Assembly (NCBI RefSeq): GCF_000020985.1
Contig: NC_011296.1
Location: forward strand, 558,001-622,000
DNA: 64,000 nt
Origin: Thermodesulfovibrio yellowstonii DSM 11347
GTDB lineage: Bacteria > Nitrospirota > Thermodesulfovibrionia > Thermodesulfovibrionales > Thermodesulfovibrionaceae
Reading direction: 5' to 3'
Shown here: positions 38,063 through 47,239 of the stretch, piece after piece
Layout of the letters: each line of letters opens with the position of its first letter
Numbering within the stretch: the first letter of the stretch is position 1
The notes under the pieces: generated by a model
What the model saw: only the letters and a program-made list of their open reading frames with translations
Database searches by the model: none
What the model was told of the DNA's origin: nothing
Made by a program: the position numbers and the translations under genes

Positions 38063-38089
38063 TTAGCAACTATCTTAACTGAGTGCTAA
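38063..38089 (-). promoter_or_regulatory. CIRCE operator (HrcA site) for groESL
   Basis: On the plus strand the arms are TTAGCAACT (38063-38071) and GAGTGCTAA (38081-38089), separated by nine bases. The right arm is a perfect match to the CIRCE consensus (TTAGCACTC-N9-GAGTGCTAA); the left arm deviates at its last three positions. It overlaps the end of the -10 box and the start site, fitting repression by HrcA. Confidence 0.92.
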
Positions 38090-38117
38090 TATAACCTGAA
38101 ATTAAATTTCCAATCAA
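38088..38117 (-). promoter_or_regulatory. Promoter of groESL
   Basis: On the minus strand, TTGATT (38112-38117) and TATATT (38088-38093) are separated by 18 bp. Both hexamers match the housekeeping consensus well. The -10 box touches the CIRCE operator. Confidence 0.75.
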
Positions 38118-38321
38118 GAACAAATAAAAGAGTTTATTGTTAATTTTTGCTTATTTTTGTCAAATATTTTAATTTTTTATCAATTTTTGCTTTTTAGCAT
38201 ATTATTTTATAAATTTTTTAAACATTTATCTAAAGCCTTATTTGATGAAAAAATGCCGCAATTAAGCAAATGAAATAAAAATAATATCGGCAGTTTTATA
38301 TTTTTCAGAGTTTCAGAAAAC
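38118..38321. other. Intergenic region between groES and the MltD-like gene
   Basis: The 333-base gap between the divergent starts at 38026 and 38360 contains the groESL promoter and CIRCE on the left and the MltD-like promoter on the right. The middle is very AT-rich with long T runs and shows no gene or clear hairpin. Confidence 0.6.
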
Positions 38322-38351
38322 TTGAAAATTTAGTTTGCTTTAAGGTATAAA
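38322..38351 (+). promoter_or_regulatory. Promoter of the MltD-like gene (near-leaderless)
   Basis: TTGAAA (38322-38327) and TATAAA (38346-38351) are separated by 18 bp. The -10 box ends eight bases before the ATG at 38360, and there is no Shine-Dalgarno sequence, so transcription would begin within one or two bases of the start codon. Confidence 0.75.
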
Positions 38352-38359
38352 AAATAGTT

Positions 38360-39571
38360 ATGAAAAACGTGGTTGTTTTATTTCTTTTCTTTACTTTGAT
38401 TTTTTGCCTTCCTTGTTATTCTGAAGAGACCTCTCCTGTTATCAAGCAAGATGAGAAAAAAGAAGTAATATTTTTAGGCAACGAAGATTTTAAGCTTTTA
38501 CCAGATACAAAGGAAAGCTTTATTGAAAGAGTAGAAAAAAATATTGTTTTATTCTCTGAAAAACTGAAAGAAAAATTTTCTCTTTGGCTTAGCCGTTCTA
38601 CAAAGTATATTGAAAAAATGAAAGAAATACTTGTGGAAAAGGGCTTACCAGAGGATCTTGTTTATTTGCCTTTAATAGAAAGTGGATTTAATGTGAATGC
38701 TCGCTCAAGAGCAAAAGCTGTTGGTCCATGGCAGTTTATTGAAAGCACTGCAAAAAGGTATGGTTTAATAGTTGATTGGTGGAGGGATGAAAGAAAAGAT
38801 CCCATTAAATCAACTGTTGCTGCGGCAAACTATCTTAAAGATCTTTACAAAATGTTTGGAGACTGGTCACTGGCTTTGGCAGCTTATAATGCTGGCGAAG
38901 GAAGAATTTATAAAGCCATGAACAGGGTTGCTGAGAATGATTACTGGATGCTTCTTAATACAAAGTATCTACCAAGAGAAACAAAAAATTATGTGCCAAA
39001 ATATATTGCAGCTATAACAATTGCCAAGCAGCCAGAGAGTTTTGGATTTAATAACATAAAAGAACATGAAACAATTAATTATGAAGAGGTTGTTATTCCT
39101 TCTCCTACTGATATTGATATAATTGCCAAGTGTGCACAGGTTGATGTAAGTATAATCAAAGAATTGAATCCAGAACTTAAAAGATGGTCTACTCCTATGA
39201 ATGTTAAAGAGTACATTATTAGAATTCCTGAAGGTAAAAAAGAAGATTTTTTATCAAACTTTGAAAAGATACCACCTGAAAAAAGATTCAGCCATGATAC
39301 ATATGTAACAAAAAAAGGTGATACAGTTTATAAAATTGCTAAAAAAACAGGATTTTCACCAACTGTTCTTTATGAGATGAATGGTAATGAAGTATTTAAG
39401 AACTTAAAACCAGAGACAAAAATAATGATTCCTCCTCATGATAAATTTACACCTACAAATGAAGATAAATTTCATGAAAATAAAAAACCAAAAAAGAAAG
39501 TTACATTGAAAAAGAAGAAAAATTCATCTGTTAGCAAAACTAAAAAGGCAAAAAATAATAAAAAAGCTTAA
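38360..39571 (+). CDS. MltD-like lytic transglycosylase with LysM domain
   Basis: A 403-residue exported murein hydrolase. It has a signal peptide (about 1-22, [17 protein letters not shown]), then an SLT domain with catalytic Glu in [20 protein letters not shown] and [14 protein letters not shown], and one LysM-like repeat near residue 315 ([19 protein letters not shown]). The last 40 residues are lysine-rich and low-complexity, perhaps binding anionic polymers. The enzyme would cleave glycan strands to 1,6-anhydromuropeptides. Its stop overlaps the end of the convergent TPR gene by four bases. Confidence 0.88.
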   Translation: MKNVVVLFLFFTLIFCLPCYSEETSPVIKQDEKKEVIFLGNEDFKLLPDTKESFIERVEKNIVLFSEKLKEKFSLWLSRSTKYIEKMKEILVEKGLPEDLVYLPLIESGFNVNARSRAKAVGPWQFIESTAKRYGLIVDWWRDERKDPIKSTVAAANYLKDLYKMFGDWSLALAAYNAGEGRIYKAMNRVAENDYWMLLNTKYLPRETKNYVPKYIAAITIAKQPESFGFNNIKEHETINYEEVVIPSPTDIDIIAKCAQVDVSIIKELNPELKRWSTPMNVKEYIIRIPEGKKEDFLSNFEKIPPEKRFSHDTYVTKKGDTVYKIAKKTGFSPTVLYEMNGNEVFKNLKPETKIMIPPHDKFTPTNEDKFHENKKPKKKVTLKKKKNSSVSKTKKAKNNKKA

Positions 39572-40170
39572 TTACTTAATTTTTGTAGTTCTGCTTTTGC
39601 AGATTCAACCATTGTAGAAGAAGGAAATTTATTTATAATCTCTTCATAATATTTTTTTGCTTCATCTTTATTATCCGATATTTTTGCCATTTCAAATAGT
39701 GCAACATCTTTCATTACAGTTGATTTACCATCTATAATTTCTTTTAAAGTTTTAGTTGCGCGCTCTTTATCATTGTCTTTAAGATAAATCATTGCCATTT
39801 TAAATTTTGCAAGATTTGAGAAATTTTCATCATTCATACTTGCTACTTTGCTTAAATATTCAATAGCTTTCTTGTTATCTCCTGCAAAAGAGTATGCATA
39901 ACCTGCATTTATAAGATAAGTAATATTTTTCTTTTTCTCATAGGCTTTAATAAATAAATCACCTGCCTGCGAAAATTTTTGCTGAAGCAATGCTTTGTAT
40001 GCTTCGTATTGAAGCTCTTTTGCATCAGTTTCTTGTTTAAGGTTATAAACATAAAAACCTGTTATCAGGAAAACTATACCGAGAAATACAAAAATTCCGA
40101 TTACTAATTTCTTTTTTTGTGCAAAAAGTTTTTCTTTAAGTGTTTGTACATCTTCTGGTTTTTGTTTCAC
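39568..40170 (-). CDS. Membrane-anchored TPR protein
   Basis: A 200-residue protein with one N-terminal helix (about 22-44, [19 protein letters not shown]) and four or five TPR-like repeats in the outer part. This layout resembles YfgM/ancillary periplasmic TPR proteins that hold complexes together. The GTG start overlaps the PHP gene stop (GTGA) and follows AAGGAGG. It is the last gene of the long redox/sensory operon. No partner is identified. Confidence 0.72.
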   Translation of the reverse strand: MKQKPEDVQTLKEKLFAQKKKLVIGIFVFLGIVFLITGFYVYNLKQETDAKELQYEAYKALLQQKFSQAGDLFIKAYEKKKNITYLINAGYAYSFAGDNKKAIEYLSKVASMNDENFSNLAKFKMAMIYLKDNDKERATKTLKEIIDGKSTVMKDVALFEMAKISDNKDEAKKYYEEIINKFPSSTMVESAKAELQKLSN

Positions 40171-40817
40171 TTAATCTTCCTCCTTATAATTTCTTCCATA
40201 TTCTGGAATACCTTATAAATTTCTTTTTCTATTAATCCGGCACCTTTCAGTATTTTTATAGCAAACTCCTTTGAAATAAAATCTCCTGGTGAATGACAAT
40301 CAGTATTAATAACAAGTTTTGCTCCATACTTTAGGGCTGCATGAGCAACATGTCCATTGCTAAGACTATGCCCTCTTCTTGAAGTAATTTCAAGATATAT
40401 ATTTCGGGCTGATGCCTCTATTGCCTCTTCCTCAGTTATCAAGCCTGGATGAGCAAGTATATCAATATCTGACTGTAAAGCCTTTATGTTTGTTCCTTCT
40501 TTAACAGGCTCAACCAGTGTTTCACCATGAACAATAACGATTTTTGCCCCGAGTCTGCGAGATTCTTTTGCTAAATCAGGAATTGTATCTGGTGGGACAT
40601 GAGTAATCTCTATCCCAGGAAGTAAAACCATATTAGTAAAAGGTTGGATTCTCTCCATCACTTTAACAATTCTGGGAATAATTAGGTCAATATTTGAGTG
40701 ATCTGCATGATCAGTTATTGCAAGAGCTTTATAGCCAATTGCTTCGGCTCTTCTGATTATTTCTGCAGGAATTAATTCTCCATCGCTAAAAACACTGTGA
40801 ATGTGCAAGTCAATCAT
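40167..40817 (-). CDS. PHP-domain phosphoesterase
   Basis: A 216-residue PHP metal hydrolase. The expected metal ligands are present: DLHIHSVFSDGE, ITDHADHSN, LPGIEITHV, IVHGETLVEPV, DILAHPG and INTDCHSPGD. Relatives include histidinol phosphatase and 5'-3' nucleoside-bisphosphate phosphatases. No histidine biosynthesis genes are nearby, so the substrate is open. It overlaps both neighbours by four bases in a tightly packed operon. Confidence 0.85.
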   Translation of the reverse strand: MIDLHIHSVFSDGELIPAEIIRRAEAIGYKALAITDHADHSNIDLIIPRIVKVMERIQPFTNMVLLPGIEITHVPPDTIPDLAKESRRLGAKIVIVHGETLVEPVKEGTNIKALQSDIDILAHPGLITEEEAIEASARNIYLEITSRRGHSLSNGHVAHAALKYGAKLVINTDCHSPGDFISKEFAIKILKGAGLIEKEIYKVFQNMEEIIRRKIK

Positions 40818-41374
40818 TTTATAAACTCCAGAATTTTTTTAAACTCTGTTGTCCCAGCTTTTTTAAGAATCTGAAATGCCAATGTTTCAGTACAGGATAT
40901 GACTGCACCAGCTTGTTTCATAAGCTCAAGCCCAATTTGCCAATCTTGTTTTCTGCGGCTACAGACAGCGTCATAGGGCACAAAAACATGATAATCTCTT
41001 GCGAGAAGGTCAACCGCTGTCTGAAAGACACATACATGGGTTTCCATACCTGTAAGAATAATTTTCTGCCTTCCAATGTCTTTAATTTTGTTTGCAAACT
41101 TTTCTTCTCCAACTGAGCTAAAGCTAATTTTTTCAATAGCTTCTTCATTTATCAATGTTTTGATTCTATCTAAGGTTTTGCCCAATCCTTTTGGATACTG
41201 CTCAGTAAAAACTATTGGAATGTGATAGAGTTTACAAAGCTCAATAAGTGTTGTAATATTTTTCAAAGTTTTCTCAACAATTTCCTCTTTCATGGCTTTA
41301 GCAAGTTTTTCTTGAACATCAATTATTATAAGCAGAGAATTTTCAGGTTTTATAAAAAATTTTTCAAGTTTCAT
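40814..41374 (-). CDS. Isochorismatase-family cysteine hydrolase
   Basis: A 186-residue hydrolase with the catalytic triad expected for the family: Asp in LLIIIDVQEKL, Lys in KISFSSVGEEKF and Cys in TGMETHVCVFQTAVDLL. The group includes nicotinamidases, YcaC-like and other amidases; substrate cannot be named. The start lies directly after the receiver-only regulator stop, with AGAGGTGCAC upstream as a possible ribosome site. It overlaps the PHP gene by four bases. Confidence 0.82.
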   Translation of the reverse strand: MKLEKFFIKPENSLLIIIDVQEKLAKAMKEEIVEKTLKNITTLIELCKLYHIPIVFTEQYPKGLGKTLDRIKTLINEEAIEKISFSSVGEEKFANKIKDIGRQKIILTGMETHVCVFQTAVDLLARDYHVFVPYDAVCSRRKQDWQIGLELMKQAGAVISCTETLAFQILKKAGTTEFKKILEFIK

Positions 41375-41749
41375 TCAGTGCACCTCTGTAAGTTCTTTTA
41401 AAAGTTTTATTATATCATCTATTTTAAATGGTTTTGTAATATACCATTTTACTCCTAATTCTTTAGCAGTTTGTTTATCTATTTCCTGCCCTTTTGCTGT
41501 AAGCATAACAACTTTCATGTCCCAAGAGGGAGGCTCTTTCTGCAAAATTCTACATATTTCAAATCCGCTCATCTTTGGCATCATTATGTCCAATAAGACT
41601 ATATCGGGTTTTTCTTTTTTTATTAACTCAAGCCCTTCAACTCCATCACAGGCTTCAATTGTTTCTATATCCATATCTTCTAACTCATCAATTATTTGTA
41701 AAATCAACTCTCTGATAAGAGATTCATCATCAACTATTAATATTTTCAT
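41375..41749 (-). CDS. Receiver-only (CheY-like) response regulator
   Basis: A 124-residue single receiver domain: acidic pocket in [12 protein letters not shown], phosphoacceptor Asp in [14 protein letters not shown], Thr in VVMLTAKG and Lys in [10 protein letters not shown]. It has no output domain, so it must signal by protein contact or act as a phosphate relay. AAGGAGG precedes ATG 41749. It overlaps the kinase gene by 20 bases and is its obvious partner. Confidence 0.92.
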   Translation of the reverse strand: MKILIVDDESLIRELILQIIDELEDMDIETIEACDGVEGLELIKKEKPDIVLLDIMMPKMSGFEICRILQKEPPSWDMKVVMLTAKGQEIDKQTAKELGVKWYITKPFKIDDIIKLLKELTEVH

Positions 41750-43592
41750 TAAACTCCTCCTTTCTTTTTAAAGGGATTGTAAAATAAAAGGTGCTTCCTT
41801 TTCCTAATTCACTTTCAACCCAAATTTTTCCTCCATGAGCTTCCACAATCTGTTTTGAGATTGCAAGTCCCAGTCCTGTGCCTTTTGGCTTGCCTCTTAT
41901 TAAATCTCCTACCTGTTTAAATTTCTCAAAAATCCTTTCTTTTTCTTCTTCTGGAATACCTATTCCGCTATCTTCCACGCTCACAACAATCTCATCTGCA
42001 TTGAGTGCGGTTTTGCATTTTACATATCCTTTTTCTGTAAACTTTAAAGCATTTGAAAGAAGATTAATAACTACCTGAATGAGCCTTTCTCTATCAGCAT
42101 TGATAAATGGAAGAGAGGGCTGAATTTCTATATAACAGGGGATTCCTTTTTGCTCAAAAAGAGATGAAAGCGCTTTATACGCATCTGTGATTACTCCCTG
42201 TATTGAAATTTCTTTGAAATTCCATATAGCTTTGCCTGATTCAAGTTTGGAGATATCAAGAACATCGTTTATTAATGAAGTTATTCTCTCTCCTTCAGAA
42301 AGAATTATTTTAAAATTTTTATTTATCTTGTTTACAGCTTTGGATAACCTGAAGTTATTCATATCAAGATGTGGAAGAATATTTTCTGTAAATTTTTTAT
42401 TTATTATTTCAATAAATCCGAGTATTGAAGTAAGCGGAGTTCTTAGTTCATGGCTTACAACAGTAATAAATTCCGTTTTAAGCCTGTCAACTTCTTTTTC
42501 CTGAGTAATATCTCTTATTAAAATTACAGAGCCAAGAATTCCCTTAGCTTCGGATTCTTCAGAAAAATATTCTTTTTTAATACTTTTTGCAACAGCCTTT
42601 CCAACTCTTTCATTAACGAGATTTATTTCATTAGAAACAATCTCCTCAGTATTAAGTGATTTTTTTACCAGCTTATCAAGCTCCTTTCCAAGAATCTTTA
42701 CATTTTTCCCTATCATCTCAAACTCTGCTTTGCCAAACATTTCTGAGGCAGCAGGATTAATATGGTTTATCACACCATCTTTATCAACAACAATAAGTCC
42801 ATCTGCCATGTTATCAATTATTGTAGTTAAGTAAGCAAGCGTATCCTGAAGTTCTACTACAGCATCTTTAAGTGCAAATTCATATCTGTCAAATACTTCA
42901 TTTATATTGTTTGCCATTGATTGCATTGTATTTGAAAGAAGACCGATTTCATCTTTTGATTTGATATCTACTTTAGCATCAAAATCATGAGCAAGGAGTT
43001 TTTTAGCATACTCAGTGAGCTGGTTAAGGGGTTGTGATATTCTATTTACCATAAAATAAGCAAGAAGAACACTGAAAATAAAAATTAAAGAAAGAAGGGT
43101 GAGCTGTTTACCAAGCACAGCCCACATTTTCTGATTAATGTTGTTTTTATTCATGCCTACATGAACATATCCAACAGCTCCTTCTGTAATTGGAGAGACT
43201 ATATCTGAAAAATCTCCAATACCTTCTATGCTTACATCTCTTATCCCGGTTTTATGTATTTGTGAGATTCTTTTAATTTCTTCTGGAATTGTTGGAATAA
43301 ATGTATGCGAAATTATCTCACCTGTTGAGTCCACAACAAAAACATAGGAAACTCCTTCAATTTCAAGAAATTGGTCTATCATCGCCTGAACAGTTGCTGA
43401 ATCAAGATTGAGTATTGTTTCTGCAGAAGATGAGGCAATACTACTTGCAATAGCAGTTCCTTTTGATTTGTATTCTTCAGATAGATTATTATAAAGATGC
43501 CAGCCAGAAAAAACACTTATTGTTATAAATATAATAGCAAAGAGAAATATTATCCCCAAGAGAGTTTTCTGAAATAACTTTGACATTCTCAT
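41730..43592 (-). CDS. Membrane sensor histidine kinase with periplasmic domain, HAMP and PAS
   Basis: A 620-residue kinase. There are two membrane helices (about 10-32 and 160-182 of the frame), a roughly 125-residue periplasmic domain between them, then HAMP ([17 protein letters not shown]), PAS ([19 protein letters not shown]), HisKA ([15 protein letters not shown]) and a complete HATPase ([32 protein letters not shown]). ATG 43592 overlaps the binding-protein stop by four bases; GTG 43601 and ATG 43586 are alternatives. The preceding periplasmic binding protein likely presents a ligand to the sensor domain, as TorT does to TorS. Confidence 0.92.
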   Translation of the reverse strand: MRMSKLFQKTLLGIIFLFAIIFITISVFSGWHLYNNLSEEYKSKGTAIASSIASSSAETILNLDSATVQAMIDQFLEIEGVSYVFVVDSTGEIISHTFIPTIPEEIKRISQIHKTGIRDVSIEGIGDFSDIVSPITEGAVGYVHVGMNKNNINQKMWAVLGKQLTLLSLIFIFSVLLAYFMVNRISQPLNQLTEYAKKLLAHDFDAKVDIKSKDEIGLLSNTMQSMANNINEVFDRYEFALKDAVVELQDTLAYLTTIIDNMADGLIVVDKDGVINHINPAASEMFGKAEFEMIGKNVKILGKELDKLVKKSLNTEEIVSNEINLVNERVGKAVAKSIKKEYFSEESEAKGILGSVILIRDITQEKEVDRLKTEFITVVSHELRTPLTSILGFIEIINKKFTENILPHLDMNNFRLSKAVNKINKNFKIILSEGERITSLINDVLDISKLESGKAIWNFKEISIQGVITDAYKALSSLFEQKGIPCYIEIQPSLPFINADRERLIQVVINLLSNALKFTEKGYVKCKTALNADEIVVSVEDSGIGIPEEEKERIFEKFKQVGDLIRGKPKGTGLGLAISKQIVEAHGGKIWVESELGKGSTFYFTIPLKRKEEFNENINS

Positions 43593-44848
43593 TTTTTCCA
43601 CTCGCTCCAGTCCTTGATTGGAACAAATTTATTATTTTTATAAGTTGTATAATAAACTTTATCCAGTGCCTGATGCTTTATTGAAGAAAAACTAATTTTT
43701 TCATCAATTCCAATATCCAGATTTTTTATGTTTTCTACTACCTTTTTAATGTTTTCTCTTTTTGGTTCTTTACCGAGTCTTTTTAGAACTTCAACAATAA
43801 CTTTTGCATTGAGAAAGCCTTCAAAGCTTACGAAGCTATATTTGAGAGGTTTATAGTCTTTTTCCATAATTTCTGGAGGTATCATTGGATTATAGTTATC
43901 CATAAGAGTTCTATATTGTCTTACTGCTGATAGGCTCATGTCTTCATAACTGGGTACAACCTGAGAGTTTATTAAATTGTAAGTGTATTTTTTGCCTGTT
44001 TTTTTCTCTTCTTCAAGAAGAAGATTTATCATAAACTCGCTTCCAGTAAAAGATACATTCGCAATAGGAACATCCCATCCTGCATCTCTTGCGTCTCTAA
44101 TAAATCCTGCGCAGGCAGCATAAGCACCTACAGATATGACAGCATCTGCTCCTGCATTTTTCAGAATCTCAACTTGTTTCCTAAAGCTTTCTGAATATTT
44201 TGCACCTCTTTTGTATGTTGCTTCTGCAACTATTTTAGAGCCATACTCTGCGAGCGTTTTTCTTACACCATCCCATCCACTTCTTCCGTAAGCATCTGCT
44301 TGATAAAAAATTCCTATTTTTTTTCTGCCAATTTTTATGAAATTTTCAACAAGCCCACCTGTTTCCTGTTCATAGGATGCTCTTAAATTAAATACATATT
44401 CATTATAAGGAGGTTTTCTATGAGGAAGAGCACCTGTAAAAGGAAAAAATAAATAAATATTTCTGTTACTGTAACTTTTAAGTATTGGTAGTATTCTGGT
44501 TACAGTTGGAGTTCCCACATAGTTAAAAAGCGTAAACACTTTATCTTCTTCAACGAGTTTTATAGTGTTTTTTATAGTGGGACTTGGGTTATAGCCATCA
44601 TCATAGGCTTTAATAACAATCTTTTTTCCGTAAATACCGCCATTTTTGTTAATATGTTCAAAATATGCCATTGCTCCTCTGTAAAGCTCTATTCCAAGTC
44701 CTCTTGAAGGTCCTTTAAATGCTGCAGACATGCCAAGAACTATGGAATCATTTTGTTGTTCAGCAAATAGTAATTGTACGCTGGTGAACAAGGAAGGGAT
44801 TAGTAGAAGACAGATAACCAAAAAAACTTTCAAAACTGAACCTGACAT
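43589..44848 (-). CDS. Periplasmic branched-chain-amino-acid-type (Leu-binding) solute-binding protein
   Basis: A 419-residue protein with a signal peptide (about 6-30) and the type I periplasmic-binding fold: [23 protein letters not shown] at the start, read in two parts, and [19 protein letters not shown] in the hinge region. This group binds amino acids, amides, urea and other small ligands. No ABC permease or ATPase gene is adjacent; instead a sensor kinase follows with a four-base overlap. A role as co-receptor is more likely than transport. TGGAG lies upstream of ATG 44848, inside the tusA 3' end. Confidence 0.88.
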   Translation of the reverse strand: MSGSVLKVFLVICLLLIPSLFTSVQLLFAEQQNDSIVLGMSAAFKGPSRGLGIELYRGAMAYFEHINKNGGIYGKKIVIKAYDDGYNPSPTIKNTIKLVEEDKVFTLFNYVGTPTVTRILPILKSYSNRNIYLFFPFTGALPHRKPPYNEYVFNLRASYEQETGGLVENFIKIGRKKIGIFYQADAYGRSGWDGVRKTLAEYGSKIVAEATYKRGAKYSESFRKQVEILKNAGADAVISVGAYAACAGFIRDARDAGWDVPIANVSFTGSEFMINLLLEEEKKTGKKYTYNLINSQVVPSYEDMSLSAVRQYRTLMDNYNPMIPPEIMEKDYKPLKYSFVSFEGFLNAKVIVEVLKRLGKEPKRENIKKVVENIKNLDIGIDEKISFSSIKHQALDKVYYTTYKNNKFVPIKDWSEWKK

Positions 44849-45054
44849 CTTTTTACTCCATTGCCTTCATCCCTAATCCATAAAAGAGTTTTATTATTTC
44901 TTCTGCACCAGTTTTTTACATCATTTTCAAAAGTTGGGCAATCTGCGATAACTTCAAGAATATCGCCTTTTTTCATTTTTAATGCTTTGATTGTCATCTG
45001 AATTGTTGGCTGCGGGCATTTTAATCCTCTGGCATCAAGCAACAGTACTTCCAT
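44830..45054 (-). CDS. TusA-family sulfur-carrier protein
   Basis: A 74-residue TusA-like protein. The hallmark CPxP motif is in LLDARGLKCPQPTIQM; the conserved Cys at about residue 13 would carry persulfide sulfur. TusA proteins deliver sulfur for tRNA thiolation, molybdenum cofactor or dissimilatory sulfur metabolism, depending on genomic context. AAGGAGG precedes ATG 45054. It overlaps the HdrA-like gene by 20 bases and the binding-protein gene by 19, so all three are translated together. Confidence 0.92.
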   Translation of the reverse strand: MEVLLLDARGLKCPQPTIQMTIKALKMKKGDILEVIADCPTFENDVKNWCRRNNKTLLWIRDEGNGVKRCQVQF

Positions 45055-46864
45055 TATCTACCTCCTTGGTTGCATTCAATATTCCATATATTTCAGATAA
45101 AATTTCTTCATCAGAGTAACCATTAAGTCCAATTGCATTTGAAGGGCAGGAAGCTACACATGTTCCACATCCTTCACATAGAATTTCCATCATTTTTACT
45201 TCTCCCATTTCAATTTCAATTGCTTTATATGGGCATTGGAATATACATATACCACAACGGCTGCATTTATTATAGTCTATTTTAGCTATAAATGGCTGTT
45301 TGATTATTTTTTCTTCTTTAAACAAACAGAGAAGATTCCCAACCTGCGCCATTGCATCATTTATTGTTTCGTTTATTGTCAGTGGCTCTTTAATAGAACC
45401 AGTTAAAAATAATCCTGAAATTTCTTCAATTTTTCTATCTGAAATAATTGCAGGACATAAAACAACAATATCACAGGAAATTTTATCATTTTTAAAATAC
45501 ACATTTAATAAATCTTCTTTGGTAATTTTTAATTCTTTTAAATCGTTATATCTTAGAATTTTTGTCAAAGGGTCTTTTAATGCCTGTGAATAAAGTCTGT
45601 ATGCATTTTTACCTGGAAGAACTATTTCTTTAACAAAATGAACTATTTCTGTCTCAGGAAGCCTCTGCCTTAGAACCCTATTAAACTTGAAAGCATATTG
45701 ACAGCATATTTTGCTACAGTAGGGATAATAATTTTCATCAAGACTTCCAACACAGTGAACAATAGCAATTTTTTCAGGTATTTCCCCTGAACTGGTGATT
45801 ATTTCTCCTGATGTTGGTCCTTCAATGTTTAGTATCTCTTCAAACTCCAATGAATCATAAACATCTTTAAACCTTCCATAACCAAACTCTGGTAGAACTT
45901 TGCAATCCATAAGCTCAAGCCCTGTTGCCCATAGCACAGCACCAACTTTTAAACTTTCTTTTTTTTCTGATTCATCAAAGTTTATTGCTTCCGGCACTGG
46001 ACACTCTTTTATACATAAATCACAGTCTTGTCCTTGAAGATAAAGACATTTTTCAGAATTTATCCTTGCAACCACAGGAAGTTTCATTGGTTCTACTTTA
46101 ATGGCTTTTACAGGGCAAATCTGTTCACATTCAGAACAGCCAATACATTTTTTAGGATTAACGTACATTGGCTTCGATAAAATCTTAGCAAAAATAGCTC
46201 CATAAAAGCCCTTTAATTCTTCTACTTTTGAATTAAGCCTTAGTTCTATATTACTGTTTAAAACTTCTTCAATCATTGGATGAATCATGCATGGACCACA
46301 TGTAAGGTCTGGGAAAAGTTTTTCATATTTAACAATTTTGCCTCCCAAAGAGCATTCTTGTTCAATGAGATAAACCTTTTTGCCAGCTTTGGAAAGACTA
46401 TTTGCTGCGACAATTCCTGCAATGCCGCCTCCCACTATCATGATATCATTGCAGATAGGTATTTTTATTTCAAAAAGAGGCTTTTGTTTTTTTAGCCTTT
46501 CTAATGCTCCACTGAAAAGTATAAATGCTTTTTTAAGAGCCTTATCTCTGTCTTTAATAACCCATGCAACCTGTTCTCTAATGTTAACTATATTTATCAT
46601 ATATGGATTGATTCCCGCTTTTTCCCCGAGCTTCTGAAATACAGATTCTTTATTTTTGGGAGAGCAAGCAAGAATAATCAGACCTTCAGGTTTTTTAAGG
46701 CTTAAAAAATTTATAATTTTTTGATGTGTTTTTTCAGCGCAGGCTAATTCAAATTTTTCAATCCATGCTACTTTGTTACGTATGAGATTCTGTAATTTTT
46801 CAAAATCAATTTTTTCAGTTATTTGACCAGCACAGCTACAAAAAATAGCCCCGATTTGCAACAA
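45035..46864 (-). CDS. HdrA-like FAD and iron-sulfur oxidoreductase
   Basis: A 609-residue protein resembling the flavin subunit of heterodisulfide reductase. In order: an N-terminal domain with FCSCAGQI, the FAD motif IVGGGIAGIVAANSLSKAG, CGPCMIHP, a ferredoxin pair CIGCSECEQICPVKAI and CDLCIKECPVPEA, the CSKICCQYAFKF segment, and a C-terminal ferredoxin domain with CSRCGICIFQCP and CEGCGTCVASCP. HdrA proteins can bifurcate electrons. No HdrB or HdrC is adjacent. The start is a TTG (46864 or 46861) after a GGGG site. It lies 45 bases after the small ferredoxin gene and overlaps tusA. Confidence 0.88.
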   Translation of the reverse strand: MLQIGAIFCSCAGQITEKIDFEKLQNLIRNKVAWIEKFELACAEKTHQKIINFLSLKKPEGLIILACSPKNKESVFQKLGEKAGINPYMINIVNIREQVAWVIKDRDKALKKAFILFSGALERLKKQKPLFEIKIPICNDIMIVGGGIAGIVAANSLSKAGKKVYLIEQECSLGGKIVKYEKLFPDLTCGPCMIHPMIEEVLNSNIELRLNSKVEELKGFYGAIFAKILSKPMYVNPKKCIGCSECEQICPVKAIKVEPMKLPVVARINSEKCLYLQGQDCDLCIKECPVPEAINFDESEKKESLKVGAVLWATGLELMDCKVLPEFGYGRFKDVYDSLEFEEILNIEGPTSGEIITSSGEIPEKIAIVHCVGSLDENYYPYCSKICCQYAFKFNRVLRQRLPETEIVHFVKEIVLPGKNAYRLYSQALKDPLTKILRYNDLKELKITKEDLLNVYFKNDKISCDIVVLCPAIISDRKIEEISGLFLTGSIKEPLTINETINDAMAQVGNLLCLFKEEKIIKQPFIAKIDYNKCSRCGICIFQCPYKAIEIEMGEVKMMEILCEGCGTCVASCPSNAIGLNGYSDEEILSEIYGILNATKEVDNGSTVA

Positions 46865-46909
46865 AAACCCCTATTTAATAAATTTAAGGATATTTTACCA
46901 CAAATACGG

Positions 46910-47137
46910 TTAATCCTCTACGAAGACTTCTATAGCTATTTCAGGGCAAACAACTGCACACATTGCGCATCCTATACAATTAGCAGGATTAGAAAATTTA
47001 GCAGGGAAATATCCTGAAGAATTAAAATCAGAAGAAATTTCAATACAGCCTTTTGGACATGTCAAACCACAGTAATTACAGCCTTTACATCTTTCCGAAT
47101 CAATTACAATTAAGCCTTTTTTTACCTTTGTTTGCAT
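46910..47137 (-). CDS. Small two-[4Fe-4S] ferredoxin (oxoacid-oxidoreductase delta-like)
   Basis: A 75-residue ferredoxin with CKGCNYCGLTCPKGCI and CIGCAMCAVVCPEIAI, giving two [4Fe-4S] clusters. The arrangement matches delta subunits of 2-oxoacid:ferredoxin oxidoreductases, but alpha, beta and gamma subunits are absent here. It begins the long operon with the HdrA-like protein and probably exchanges electrons with it. The ATG has a -10 box seven bases upstream and no Shine-Dalgarno sequence. Confidence 0.88.
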   Translation of the reverse strand: MQTKVKKGLIVIDSERCKGCNYCGLTCPKGCIEISSDFNSSGYFPAKFSNPANCIGCAMCAVVCPEIAIEVFVED

Positions 47138-47144
47138 GAATCCA

Positions 47145-47174
47145 ATTTTAAATATTTTTTAAATTTAAAGTCAA
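47145..47174 (-). promoter_or_regulatory. Promoter of the ferredoxin-HdrA-TusA-sensor operon
   Basis: On the minus strand TTGACT (47169-47174) and TAAAAT (47145-47150) are spaced by 18 bp. The start codon at 47137 is seven bases after the -10 box, so the transcript should be leaderless or nearly so. It is back to back with the aspS promoter. Confidence 0.7.
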
Positions 47175-47197
47175 ATTTTTATCACTTGGTTTTGTTT

Positions 47198-47206
47198 TGC
47201 TATAAT
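47198..47206 (+). promoter_or_regulatory. Extended -10 promoter of aspS
   Basis: TGCTATAAT combines a perfect -10 hexamer (47201-47206) with the TGn extension, and no good -35 is present, as usual for extended -10 promoters. The leader to ATG 47240 is about 27 bases and contains AGGAGG at the right distance. Confidence 0.65.
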
Positions 47207-47239
47207 AAAAATTTATGAAAATCTATAGCAGGAGGAAAA

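Noticed and set aside
46910-47137. Naming the small ferredoxin as a 2-oxoacid oxidoreductase subunit
   Set aside because: The cysteine pattern fits, but alpha, beta and gamma subunits are absent and the neighbour is an HdrA-like protein.
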